Origin: Brevinematales bacterium
GTDB lineage: Bacteria > Spirochaetota > Brevinematia > Brevinematales > GWF1-51-8
Direction of reading: 5' to 3'
DNA: 64,000 bases
Assembly (NCBI GenBank): GCA_020059465.1
Contig: JAGVBZ010000037.1
Location: 33,315 to 97,314, forward strand
Part shown: one piece after another, positions 43,317 through 51,548 of the stretch
Position numbering within the stretch: the first letter of the stretch is position 1
Layout of the letters: each line of letters begins with the position of its first letter
Made by a program: the position numbers and the translations under genes
The notes under the pieces: generated by a model
Seen by the model: the letters and a program-made list of their open reading frames with translations, nothing else
Database searches by the model: none
Told to the model about the DNA's origin: nothing

Positions 43317-45179
43317 ATGAAGAGAATTGGCAGGCTATATATATTTTTTCTATCCGTAATCGTGGTTGGATTGATCGCTTCGTGCGCAGGATCATCGACT
43401 GTCGGTGGAACTACTAAGCCGTCATCGGGCGGTATTCCTGCGGACGGTAAAAAGTCCGGAAAAACCGAATTGTCGGATGATGTTAAAGGCGATAGTACAA
43501 AACCTCTTCCGCAGGTTGGAAAAAATGAAGTATTAGATTCGGCAGGAACTAAGGAAAAGGATAATGGTGATGGAAAAACCGTTCCGGAGGGCGATATCTC
43601 GAAAGTAAAACCGGGACCGGTAGAGGAAAGCGGCGTTGTCACCGATAAAACGCCTGAAAAGAAATTCGATAAGGAAAACGTCCCGATGGCGGGGGAACAT
43701 GACGATAACGAGGAGTACCAGTATTACCTCGATTTTCTAACCAAAGAGCTGCCTACCTACAAGAAAAAAGCCCCTTATATCAAGGATATCAACAAGGTTC
43801 AGGAATTTCTGCCGTACCGGAACATTGTCGCTGTAATTGACAAGAACGGTAAGCCCGTCTTCGGCGCGGAGGTGACAATCGATAATACTGTTTATACTAC
43901 CTATCAGGACGGCGAAATCCTTTATTATCCCAAGAGTTCCGACCTGAAGAAGGAGAAGAAAGTCGGGGTAATGTATAAGGGAAAAAGTTTTAACTTCACC
44001 TATACCCCTGATTTCTACGAACGCCCCGTATTCACGTTGGACATTGCCCGTGAGGAAACCGCGAAACTTCCTATCGACATCGTCTTCCTGATGGATACCA
44101 CAGGCAGTATGGGCGATGAAATAGAGAAACTCTGCAATACAATATATTCGATCAACGAAAGAATTATTAAGATTTCCAAGGGCAATATTCAGGCCCGTTT
44201 CGGAATGGTGCTTTACCGAGACGATACGGACGATTATCTCACCAAGGAATTCCCCCTGACGGATAAATTCGATTCGTTCTACGGATTTCTGATGAACGTA
44301 GACGCGAACGGGGGCGGGGATTATCCCGAGGCGATGCTTGACGGGATAAAAAAGACCCTCGCGCTCAACTGGAATAACAACTCGATCAAGCTGGTTTTCC
44401 TTGTGACCGACGCGCCCGCAAAGCTGAAATCGTTAACCGAATTGAGCGGGTTGGCGCAGGAGGCCGAGGCCAAGCAGATCAAGTTCTTCACCGTCGGGGC
44501 GAGCGAACTCGATTTAGTCGGGGAAATCCATCTGAGGATACTCTCGCAGATGACAAAGGGAAACTTCATATTTCTGACGTACGGCGAGAAGGGTGAAAGC
44601 AGCGGAGGCGCTACCCCTGAAGATCCCGGAATGGTCAGCCATCACACCGGGGCGAATTACCAGTCCCGTTCTCTCGACGATATCATTGTCGACAATGTAA
44701 AGAAGGAAATCTATAACATCGCCGATCAAACTCTGGTCGCACAATTGAAGAAAGAGTACGATTACAAGAACTTCACCGACGAGATCTACCGCCGTATCGA
44801 TAACGCGATCCAGCAGATTATGAAGCAGACTGCGGGCATTATCGGGAAAAAGAAAAGCGTGATGGTTCTTCCTCCCGATATCGAAGGGGAAGACCTGAAA
44901 CAGTTATCGTCGCATATTATTACAATCACCGAGGATATTATTGTCAAGAATAAATTCCTTACTGTAGTCGAACGCCAGAAAATGGAGGCGATTCTCGAAG
45001 AAATCAGGCTGAAGCTCGCGCAGGTGGTCGACGGTTCCGACGAGATCAAACAGCTCACCGGGGCGGATACGATACTCGCCAGCAAGATTTATTATGTAGG
45101 CGGTGTAAGGGTTTATTTCGCGAAGCTGATTGACGCGGGGAGCGGCGAGATAATGGCGTCTGCGCTGGTAAAAATGTAA
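43317..45179 (+). CDS. lipoprotein with VWA domain and C-terminal FlgO/CsgG-like domain
   Basis: AGAAGGAGGGAAAAG precedes ATG 43317. The 620-residue product has a lipobox (GLIASC, Cys23) and a ~110-residue low-complexity charged linker. A small beta domain comes next (NIVAVIDKNGKPVFGAEVTIDNTVY), then a von Willebrand A domain with the MIDAS DTTGS in IDIVFLMDTTGSMGDEI. The C-terminus (VLPPDIEGEDLKQLSSHIITITEDIIVKNKFLTVVER ... LTGADTILASKIYYVG) resembles the FlgO/CsgG-type domain. It is probably an envelope protein that binds a partner via metal. Confidence 0.75.
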   Translation: MKRIGRLYIFFLSVIVVGLIASCAGSSTVGGTTKPSSGGIPADGKKSGKTELSDDVKGDSTKPLPQVGKNEVLDSAGTKEKDNGDGKTVPEGDISKVKPGPVEESGVVTDKTPEKKFDKENVPMAGEHDDNEEYQYYLDFLTKELPTYKKKAPYIKDINKVQEFLPYRNIVAVIDKNGKPVFGAEVTIDNTVYTTYQDGEILYYPKSSDLKKEKKVGVMYKGKSFNFTYTPDFYERPVFTLDIAREETAKLPIDIVFLMDTTGSMGDEIEKLCNTIYSINERIIKISKGNIQARFGMVLYRDDTDDYLTKEFPLTDKFDSFYGFLMNVDANGGGDYPEAMLDGIKKTLALNWNNNSIKLVFLVTDAPAKLKSLTELSGLAQEAEAKQIKFFTVGASELDLVGEIHLRILSQMTKGNFIFLTYGEKGESSGGATPEDPGMVSHHTGANYQSRSLDDIIVDNVKKEIYNIADQTLVAQLKKEYDYKNFTDEIYRRIDNAIQQIMKQTAGIIGKKKSVMVLPPDIEGEDLKQLSSHIITITEDIIVKNKFLTVVERQKMEAILEEIRLKLAQVVDGSDEIKQLTGADTILASKIYYVGGVRVYFAKLIDAGSGEIMASALVKM

Positions 45180-45236
45180 GCGGAAGTATTCATAAAAGAA
45201 TATTTGATAAAATAGCGTACGGGAATGTAATAATTG

Positions 45237-45264
45237 TTGAAAACTTTTCTATTTATTATATAAT
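45237..45264 (+). promoter_or_regulatory. promoter of the amidohydrolase gene
   Basis: TTGAAA, 16 nt, TATAAT, 26 nt before ATG 45291. Confidence 0.55.
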
Positions 45265-45290
45265 TTATGCACTAAAAAAAGGAAAGTTGC

Positions 45291-46094
45291 ATGATTATTG
45301 ATTTTCATACGCACTTTTTTCCCGATGATATAGCGTTAAAAACAGTGACCAAACTTGAGGAAGAGGGCAATGTCAAATCCTACGGAGACGGGACGGTTCA
45401 CTCGTTACGCAGGTATATGTCCGAAGAAAAAATCGATTTTTCAGTCAATCTCCCTATAGCCACCCGCGCGGAGCAGGTTGAAGGTATCAACCAAAAAGTC
45501 GTAGAGTTCAATAAATCCAGTATCGATGTTTTCGGTTTCGGTACGATGCATCCGAAGTATAACAAGGTCGGCAATGTACGGGAGGAATTGGAGTACCTGA
45601 AGGAAAACGGCGTAAAAGGTATCAAGCTTCACCCGGAGTATCAGGACTTTTATCCCGACGATCCCATGATGACCGAAATCTACGAGGAATGCACCCGTCT
45701 CGATCTGATCATCGTGTTTCACGCGGGCAGGGATGTGGCGTTCAAGGATGTTCATGGGACGCCCAAACGCTTCGCGCAGATCCGCGAACTGAACCGTCAC
45801 CTGAAAATTGTCCTCGCACATATGGGGGGATACCGGATGTGGGATGAAGCTGAAAGCTATATCATGGGGCTTCATGAGGTCTATCTCGATACCTCGTTCT
45901 GTACGGAGATCGACGATTGGTTATTGAAGGAGATGATTTTCGGGCACGGTGCTTATAAAGTTCTTTTCGGGAGCGATTTTCCGTGGGAACGCGCCTCGGT
46001 AACGAAACAGAAAATTCTCAATCTGGGGCTTGGCGCGATGTATGAAAACATGATTTTCTTTCAGAACGCTAAAAGGTTATTGCAAATCCCATAA
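45291..46094 (+). CDS. amidohydrolase family 2 (metal-dependent TIM barrel)
   Basis: The 267-residue protein has DFHTH (HxH metal ligands), GIKLHPEYQ, VFHAGRD, LAHMGGYRMW and FGSDFPW, the full ligand set of the amidohydrolase-2 family. Substrate is unknown; relatives include decarboxylases and hydrolases. GGAAAG lies upstream of the ATG. It is convergent with the ankyrin gene, with one nucleotide between stop codons. Confidence 0.85.
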   Translation: MIIDFHTHFFPDDIALKTVTKLEEEGNVKSYGDGTVHSLRRYMSEEKIDFSVNLPIATRAEQVEGINQKVVEFNKSSIDVFGFGTMHPKYNKVGNVREELEYLKENGVKGIKLHPEYQDFYPDDPMMTEIYEECTRLDLIIVFHAGRDVAFKDVHGTPKRFAQIRELNRHLKIVLAHMGGYRMWDEAESYIMGLHEVYLDTSFCTEIDDWLLKEMIFGHGAYKVLFGSDFPWERASVTKQKILNLGLGAMYENMIFFQNAKRLLQIP

Positions 46095-46095
46095 A

Positions 46096-46791
46096 TTATA
46101 CTTTTTCCTGTTCTTTCTGAAACAAAGCTGATATAAACGGATTATCTGAGGCGCGTGCGATATTCCCGGCAGTATTTCCATCGCCGTCGCGGATTGTCTG
46201 ATTGGCGCCCTTGGAGATAAGGAAGCGCGCAATCTCGAGATAATCGTTTTTGATCGCCAGATGCAGCGGGGTATTCCCTTCGGAGTCGCGAAGATCGAGC
46301 TTTGCCTTTTTTTCGACAAGCAGTTTCACGATGTCGAAATGGCCTCTCCATGCGGCGGTATGAAGCGCGGTCATATTCCTGTAGCCGGTGGAGTTGACAT
46401 CGAATCCGCGATCTACCCATATCTTCACGATATCCGCGTTTCCGCCCGCGGAGGAGATACGTAAAAGCGAATCGCCGTACCTGCTCTTATGCCTGAGATC
46501 GGCGCCCAGTTTCAATAAATAATTGACAATCTCCAGATGTCCGGCAAAGCATGCCTTGAATAACGGCGTATAACCGTCGCTGTCGATCGCGTTTATATTG
46601 GCGCCGTTGTCGATCAGGAAAATCACAATATCCGTATGTCCGAACGCGCAGGCTTTATGAAGCGGGGTTTCGTCTTTATCGATGGTAAAGAAACTTTTAA
46701 AGTTTACTTCCGCGCCCTCATTCAGATATTCCTTGACAAGCTCGATATCCCCGGATATGGATGCGTTAATCAATTCATTATTGATATCCAT
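46096..46791 (-). CDS. ankyrin-repeat protein
   Basis: GAGGAGAAGGAA sets the start at ATG 46791 (MDINNELINASISGD). The 231-residue cytoplasmic protein contains about seven ankyrin repeats, for example DETPLHKACAFGHTDIVIFLIDNG, DGYTPLFKACFAGHLEIVNYLLKLG and EGNTPLHLAIKNDYLEIARFLISKG. No signal peptide, so it is probably an internal protein-binding scaffold. Confidence 0.93.
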   Translation of the reverse strand: MDINNELINASISGDIELVKEYLNEGAEVNFKSFFTIDKDETPLHKACAFGHTDIVIFLIDNGANINAIDSDGYTPLFKACFAGHLEIVNYLLKLGADLRHKSRYGDSLLRISSAGGNADIVKIWVDRGFDVNSTGYRNMTALHTAAWRGHFDIVKLLVEKKAKLDLRDSEGNTPLHLAIKNDYLEIARFLISKGANQTIRDGDGNTAGNIARASDNPFISALFQKEQEKV

Positions 46792-46863
46792 TTCCTTCTC
46801 CTCATACGGCAATTTTACAACGGTAGTTGAAATATGTCAAGCGGAATTTGAATGTTCGCAGTA

Positions 46864-47499
46864 CTATAATCTGAACGGGTTAAATTTAATCCCGATAAAC
46901 GGCGAGAATCCGCTCATATTCCCGGCGGTAATCCCCAAGTCCTTCTCGTTTCCGGTGAAGAAGAGATATTTCACACCGATAGAAAATTCAAGGAATTGGA
47001 ACGGACGGAGGTCCAGGGAAAGCTCAGGAATAAACATGAAATATCCGTCGATACGGTTATACGATACTCTTCCTGTGTAGTCGTGAAAGGTGTAATTCAA
47101 TCCTCCCGCGCCGACAGTACCCATGATAGAAAAACCTACCGGCTCCTCGGGATAAAAACGGTATCCGCTGAAAACCCCCATGTATGCCGTATTCACATAG
47201 ACGGATTGAATTCCGGGAGGAGGGGAGATTGTTGTTAATTGATTGACAGTGTGAAAATTATAGGTGATACCGATGGGGATATTTTTATCGACAAAGAACG
47301 CGGCCGAAAGCCCGAGGTACCCGTAGGGCTGATCGAAGGAATTATTAAGACTTCCGTTTATCCCAAGATACGCATTGATTTTCGCAGATGATTTTTTATC
47401 GCTTTGGCCCGGCGGATTAAAATCGATCGGCTTGTTTTCTACCTGCGCAAAAAGAAATCCCGGGAAAAACAACAGCAAAAGTCCGATATATTTTTTCAT
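46864..47499 (-). CDS. outer-membrane beta-barrel-like protein
   Basis: CAGGAGCGTTT and the signal peptide MKKYIGLLLLFFPGFLFAQ put the start at ATG 47499, not 47580. The 211-residue product shows repeated amphipathic strands (AKINAYLGINGSLNNSF, YGYLGLSAAFFVDKNIPIGITYNF, LEFSIGVKYLFFTGNE) and ends FIGIKFNPFRL. It resembles generic opacity-type barrels. Function unknown. Confidence 0.68.
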   Translation of the reverse strand: MKKYIGLLLLFFPGFLFAQVENKPIDFNPPGQSDKKSSAKINAYLGINGSLNNSFDQPYGYLGLSAAFFVDKNIPIGITYNFHTVNQLTTISPPPGIQSVYVNTAYMGVFSGYRFYPEEPVGFSIMGTVGAGGLNYTFHDYTGRVSYNRIDGYFMFIPELSLDLRPFQFLEFSIGVKYLFFTGNEKDLGITAGNMSGFSPFIGIKFNPFRL

Positions 47500-47552
47500 A
47501 AACGCTCCTGAACTATTTGTGTAAAAAAAACGGTTTTGGTTAGAAGAACGGT

Positions 47553-47705
47553 TTATTTTGTACCGGAAATTTTCCGGCAAATATAATTCGTAAAAAATTC
47601 ATCTCTCTGAATCTTTTTTTTGATGGAAAATCCCGCCTCTTTCAGCATTCCCTCCATGACCCATGTAAAGGCGGAGTATTCCTTCGGGATATGATCTAAT
47701 ACCAT
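47553..47705 (-). pseudogene. remnant ORF resembling the C-terminus of a SAM methyltransferase
   Basis: The 367-nt gap between two genes holds this 50-codon ORF, too short for the track. It starts MVLDHIPKEYSAFTWVMEGM and ends ..FFTNYICRKISGTK. The pattern of a helix, LKEAGF, a beta strand and a final aromatic-rich strand is typical of class I methyltransferase C-termini. AAGGAG plus ATG 47716 lies just upstream, but in a different frame with a stop after six codons, which suggests frameshift decay. The rest of the gap (47706-47866) shows nothing else. Confidence 0.35.
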
Positions 47706-47866
47706 TCAGGGTTCATTGGTGCTCCTTACACTCCGAGATACATTTTAAAAGTTTCCGTTTGATATTTCAATAAATCGACGAAAGAAGAACACATTTGCGA
47801 TTTCTTTGAAAAGTGCTGATAAAAAATATAAATTTACATAAAATCGATCAGAATTTCGAAAATTGA

Positions 47867-48343
47867 TTAGCTCTCCAGATATGCATCCGGGCCGGGATAA
47901 CCGTAATCGCGTTCGGCGATCTCGGGCGAAACGGTGAAAAAATCCGCGTGTGCCGTTGTGCAAAGCGACCCCGCTGAGTTATTCAGCTCGACGCGGACTG
48001 TAACGATATTTTTCCGCCTGCTCCCGAACGATGCATGAAGGGTGATTGCCCCATTTTTAATAGAAACCGGATGAAGGTATCGGATGTCCAGTTTTACAGT
48101 CGCGCCGACAGTCCCGCAGAATACCTGGATATACCAGTTAGCGATCTCGTCGATCAGAGCCGCCTGCACTCCGCCGTGAAGTATCCCGCCTTCGCCCTCG
48201 AACTCTGCTTCGGGCGTCCACTTGCAGACGATCTCACTGTTATCCGAGAAGAATTCCATCCGCAGACCCTTTTTATTTCCGGGCGAACACCCGAAGCAAT
48301 GATAATCGGCACTACCTATCCATGGGTTTATTACCTTGTTCAT
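47867..48343 (-). CDS. hotdog-fold thioesterase (PaaI/YigI-like)
   Basis: The 158-residue protein has CFGCSPGNKKGLRM near its start and the 4HBT-type signature EGGILHGGVQAALIDEIANW, where the HGG and Asp/Glu region forms the active site of many acyl-CoA thioesterases. GGAAGGTCGAT precedes the ATG. Substrate unknown. Confidence 0.85.
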   Translation of the reverse strand: MNKVINPWIGSADYHCFGCSPGNKKGLRMEFFSDNSEIVCKWTPEAEFEGEGGILHGGVQAALIDEIANWYIQVFCGTVGATVKLDIRYLHPVSIKNGAITLHASFGSRRKNIVTVRVELNNSAGSLCTTAHADFFTVSPEIAERDYGYPGPDAYLES

Positions 48344-48397
48344 ATCGACCTTCCGTCTATCTCATCGGTACAACCGAAAAAAACGTTGAGTATTCCT

Positions 48398-48426
48398 TTG
48401 CTTTCGCGGTTTATTACGGTTATAAT
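48398..48426 (+). promoter_or_regulatory. promoter of lipoprotein gene at 48.45 kb
   Basis: TTGCTT, 17 nt, TATAAT, then ACAAGGAGGCC before ATG 48452. Confidence 0.6.
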
Positions 48427-48451
48427 ACTTTGACAGGACAAGGAGGCCGAA

Positions 48452-48991
48452 ATGAAAAAACTGTTCCCGATTATTTCATTATTTGCTTTTACAATCGGAT
48501 GCGCTAATGATCCCGATATCAGGAACGCAGGATGGGGAATGTCCCGGACTGAGGTGATGCAGAGCGAGAAGGCCGTACTGATCGCGGAAAACATGATCGA
48601 TTACGGCGGGATGAACCAGACGAATCTGGATGCGAATACCTATTACCTGACGTATGCCGGCGAATTTATTGGCCAACGGATTTATGTGGAGTACTGGTTC
48701 AGTTTCAGAGGGTTATACGCCGCTCAATACCGTTTTCCCGATATAAAAAATAAAGAAGACTATTCCGCCTATTTCCGGACTGTCATCGATTATTATAACG
48801 AAGAGTACGGTAATGCCGAAGTGCTGCAGGACGGAAAAATTCATCATTGGAAATCCCCGAGGACGGATGTGACTTTTTCTATCGTTTCGCGGCCGATTAT
48901 TCAGTTCGCTCCTCATAATAAGAAGTCCTATTCGCAGCAGTTAACGGATGCGATGGAATCGATCAAGAAGTACCAGAAATTTCAGGATTAG
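48452..48991 (+). CDS. lipoprotein, unknown function
   Basis: CAAGGAGGCCGAA precedes ATG 48452. The 179-residue product has a lipobox (FTIGC, Cys17). It then reads IRNAGWGMSRTEVMQSEKA, a pattern common to small bacterial proteins in which WGM(S/T)..EV starts a two-layer fold, followed by IYVEYWFSFRGLYAAQYRF. No function can be assigned. It is a single-gene unit before the phosphate locus. Confidence 0.65.
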   Translation: MKKLFPIISLFAFTIGCANDPDIRNAGWGMSRTEVMQSEKAVLIAENMIDYGGMNQTNLDANTYYLTYAGEFIGQRIYVEYWFSFRGLYAAQYRFPDIKNKEDYSAYFRTVIDYYNEEYGNAEVLQDGKIHHWKSPRTDVTFSIVSRPIIQFAPHNKKSYSQQLTDAMESIKKYQKFQD

Positions 48992-49021
48992 TACTCTATC
49001 GGAACTAAATATATCAGTTTC

Positions 49022-49050
49022 TTGACACCCGGCGTTATTCCCGTTAGCAT
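49022..49050 (+). promoter_or_regulatory. phoB promoter
   Basis: TTGACA, 17 nt, TAGCAT, 28 nt before ATG 49079. TAGCAT recurs 9 nt downstream; I see no clear 11-bp Pho-box array here. Confidence 0.5.
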
Positions 49051-49078
49051 GGATAGCATTAACATCGGGGAATAAATT

Positions 49079-49759
49079 ATGACAGATAAACAGATCATTG
49101 TGCTGGATGACGAGCCGGATATTTTAGAACTGGTTTCGCTGCACCTGAGTAAATCCGGGTTTTCTGTGAAGGGATTCGGGGCGGTCGCCGATTTCTACGA
49201 AGGATTAAAAAAAGCCAATCCCCAGTTGATTATTCTCGATCTGATGCTACCCGACAGCGACGGTTTCGAGATACTGAAAGAACTGAAGAAGGATGAAAAG
49301 TATCTCAATATCCCAGTTATCATGCTGACTGCGCGTGGGGATGAAATAGACAAAGTCCTCGGCTTGGAGCTTGGGGCCGACGATTATATCACCAAACCCT
49401 TCTCACCGAAGGAGTTTACTGCGCGTATCAAGGCGGTGCTCCGTCGGGCGTCCCCAAAGAAGGATGAAAGTAAGCGGATGATCGGGAATATCGCTATCGA
49501 CTTACAGAGGTATGAGGTGTATGTCGACGGGATAAAAGTCGATCTGACCTCGACCGAGTTTAAGATTCTTTCTATTCTATCGGAAAAACGCGGATGGGTA
49601 TATTCCCGTGAGCAAATCCTGAATTATCTATGGGGAAATGAAAAAATGGTGATAGACCGGACTATAGATGTGCATATCCGCCATCTGCGTGAGAAGCTGG
49701 GGAATGCGGGAGAGTTGATCAAAAACATTCGCGGGGTCGGCTATAAAATCGAATCATGA
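49079..49759 (+). CDS. phoB: OmpR/PhoB-family response regulator
   Basis: The 226-residue protein has a receiver domain (DDEPD acidic pocket at 10-14, phosphoacceptor Asp54 in LIILDLMLPDSDG, Thr in MLTARG, Lys in TKPFSPKEF). A winged-helix output domain follows, ending DVHIRHLREKLG...IRGVGYKIES. Its stop overlaps the kinase start by 4 nt. pst genes and phoU downstream make PhoB the best assignment. Confidence 0.9.
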   Translation: MTDKQIIVLDDEPDILELVSLHLSKSGFSVKGFGAVADFYEGLKKANPQLIILDLMLPDSDGFEILKELKKDEKYLNIPVIMLTARGDEIDKVLGLELGADDYITKPFSPKEFTARIKAVLRRASPKKDESKRMIGNIAIDLQRYEVYVDGIKVDLTSTEFKILSILSEKRGWVYSREQILNYLWGNEKMVIDRTIDVHIRHLREKLGNAGELIKNIRGVGYKIES

Positions 49760-51486
49760 AGAAACGAATTTTTATAAAAATATTTTCAGGGTTTTTCCTG
49801 ATCATCCTGATCATTCTCATCATCAATCAAATCATTGCCCTCTCGTTTTTAAACTCGTTCTATAAAACCGTCTCATATGAATATATTAGAAAATTCGGCG
49901 GACTGCTGAAATCGGAAATCGCACCTTTGCTGATGGAATCCCGTTTTGACGAAGCAAGGAAGGTATTCGACCGTTTTTCAGTTATACCTGGCTTTACAAT
50001 TATTATCGCCGATAAAAGCGGAAAAGTCCTCGACGGTCTAAACGGCACGCACGATAATACGATGAATATCGGCAGCCAGCGCGGTTTTCAGGTCGCGTCG
50101 CTCGGGAAAATATCCGAGGATACGCTTTATAATGAGGAGTTAAAACGACCGGTATTATCGGTGACGATTCCCGTGATGCAGGAAAACAGAATTGTCTACC
50201 TGATACAGATTCTTTCCGATGCTAGCGCGGAGAACGCTCTCCTTGGGGAAATATTCGGACAATCGATGGCGTTCGGGGCGATTCTGCTGGTATTGTCGCT
50301 GATTCTTACTATTTTACTGTCACGGAGTTTTTCGATCCCGATCTATCATCTGGTGAACGCTACCAAGGAGGTTGCGAACGGAAACTTCAAGGTGCGTGTG
50401 CTTTTCAGGACTGAGGACGAGTTCAAGGCGCTCGCGGATAATTTCAACGATATGACCACTCAGATGAACGATCTTTTCCGCGAACTGAACGAGGAACGGG
50501 ACGAACTGAAAACCATTATGTATACGCTGCAGGGGGCGTTGTGGGAAATCGACGAACATGATAGAATTATTTTCTCTAATGAAAGTTTCAGGAAACTGGT
50601 CGGGGCGGACGATCCGGATGGTTCACCATACTGGGAGTTTATTCGCGATAACGATCTTGATAATTCGATAAAAAAAATACGGAGTAATCGGAAGGGGATT
50701 ATTCGGGAACTGGAAATTAATAGGGCGATCTACCTTTTCTCGGGAGAAATGGCTCCCCTGAAGAATCATATCGTTCTGATTCTATCGAATATATCGGATT
50801 TGAAGGCCGCGGAGAGTTTTAAAAAGAATTTAATAGACAGTGTATCGCATGAATTGAAAACCCCGCTCACATCAATAAAAGGATTTATCGAGACATTGCG
50901 GGCGGATGAAAAGAATCCAGAAAAAAAGCGGTATTTGGACATTATCGGCAGAAATACAAATCGCCTGTCGGATATTGTGAACGACCTTCTGGTCTATTCC
51001 AATCTTGAAAATACTGCAGTGGTCGATTATGAAAAGGTTTCGCTTCTGAAAATACTCAAGGATCTCATGAATATATTTGAAAAAAGAATAGAAGAAAAGA
51101 ATCTGAATTTCACTATCAGTGCAAAAAAGGATATTACGATTGACGCGGACCGTTTCCAATTAGAAAAGGTGTTTATCAATCTTATCGATAACGCGGTTAA
51201 ATATACTGAAAAAGGCGAAATAATAATCGGAATTGCTCGCCATGATGATAAGGTAATGATTAGGGTACGCGATACCGGAATAGGTATTCCGAAAGAACAT
51301 TTACCCAGGATATTCGAACGGTTCTATGTAGTGGACAAGTCCCGCTCCCGTTCCCTCGGAGGCACCGGACTTGGGTTATCGATCGTGAAAAAAATAATAC
51401 AGCTCCATATGGGGGATGTGAGAATCGAGAGTGAATGGGGGACCGGAACCGAGGTCACGGTGATTTTACCGATTAAACACAGTTAA
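49756..51486 (+). CDS. phoR: sensor histidine kinase, PhoR type
   Basis: The 576-residue protein has two membrane helices (FSGFFLIILIILIINQIIAL and FGAILLVLSLILTILLS) around a ~140-residue periplasmic domain. A HAMP domain (YHLVNATKEVANGNFKVRV) and a PAS-like domain (~260-340) follow. HisKA has phosphoacceptor His365 in DSVSHELKTPLTSIKGF, and the HATPase has LIDNAVKYT, DTGIGIPKEHLPRIFERF and GGTGLGLSIVKK. Unlike E. coli PhoR it has a sizeable periplasmic domain, as in Bacillus PhoR. It is translationally coupled to phoB. Confidence 0.88.
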   Translation: MKKRIFIKIFSGFFLIILIILIINQIIALSFLNSFYKTVSYEYIRKFGGLLKSEIAPLLMESRFDEARKVFDRFSVIPGFTIIIADKSGKVLDGLNGTHDNTMNIGSQRGFQVASLGKISEDTLYNEELKRPVLSVTIPVMQENRIVYLIQILSDASAENALLGEIFGQSMAFGAILLVLSLILTILLSRSFSIPIYHLVNATKEVANGNFKVRVLFRTEDEFKALADNFNDMTTQMNDLFRELNEERDELKTIMYTLQGALWEIDEHDRIIFSNESFRKLVGADDPDGSPYWEFIRDNDLDNSIKKIRSNRKGIIRELEINRAIYLFSGEMAPLKNHIVLILSNISDLKAAESFKKNLIDSVSHELKTPLTSIKGFIETLRADEKNPEKKRYLDIIGRNTNRLSDIVNDLLVYSNLENTAVVDYEKVSLLKILKDLMNIFEKRIEEKNLNFTISAKKDITIDADRFQLEKVFINLIDNAVKYTEKGEIIIGIARHDDKVMIRVRDTGIGIPKEHLPRIFERFYVVDKSRSRSLGGTGLGLSIVKKIIQLHMGDVRIESEWGTGTEVTVILPIKHS

Positions 51487-51491
51487 AAGAT

Positions 51492-51520
51492 TTGTTTTTT
51501 CTTTGCAGTTATGGTAAGAT
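51492..51520 (+). promoter_or_regulatory. promoter of CBS-phosphatase gene
   Basis: TTGTTT, 17 nt, TAAGAT, then AATAGGAGAAAATA before ATG 51549. Confidence 0.4.
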
Positions 51521-51548
51521 AATACTCAGTATCAAATAGGAGAAAATA

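Noticed and set aside
47563-47577. Perfect palindrome CCGGAAATTTTCCGG
   Set aside because: It lies inside the remnant ORF, has no T-run to act as a terminator and is not near a promoter; probably chance.
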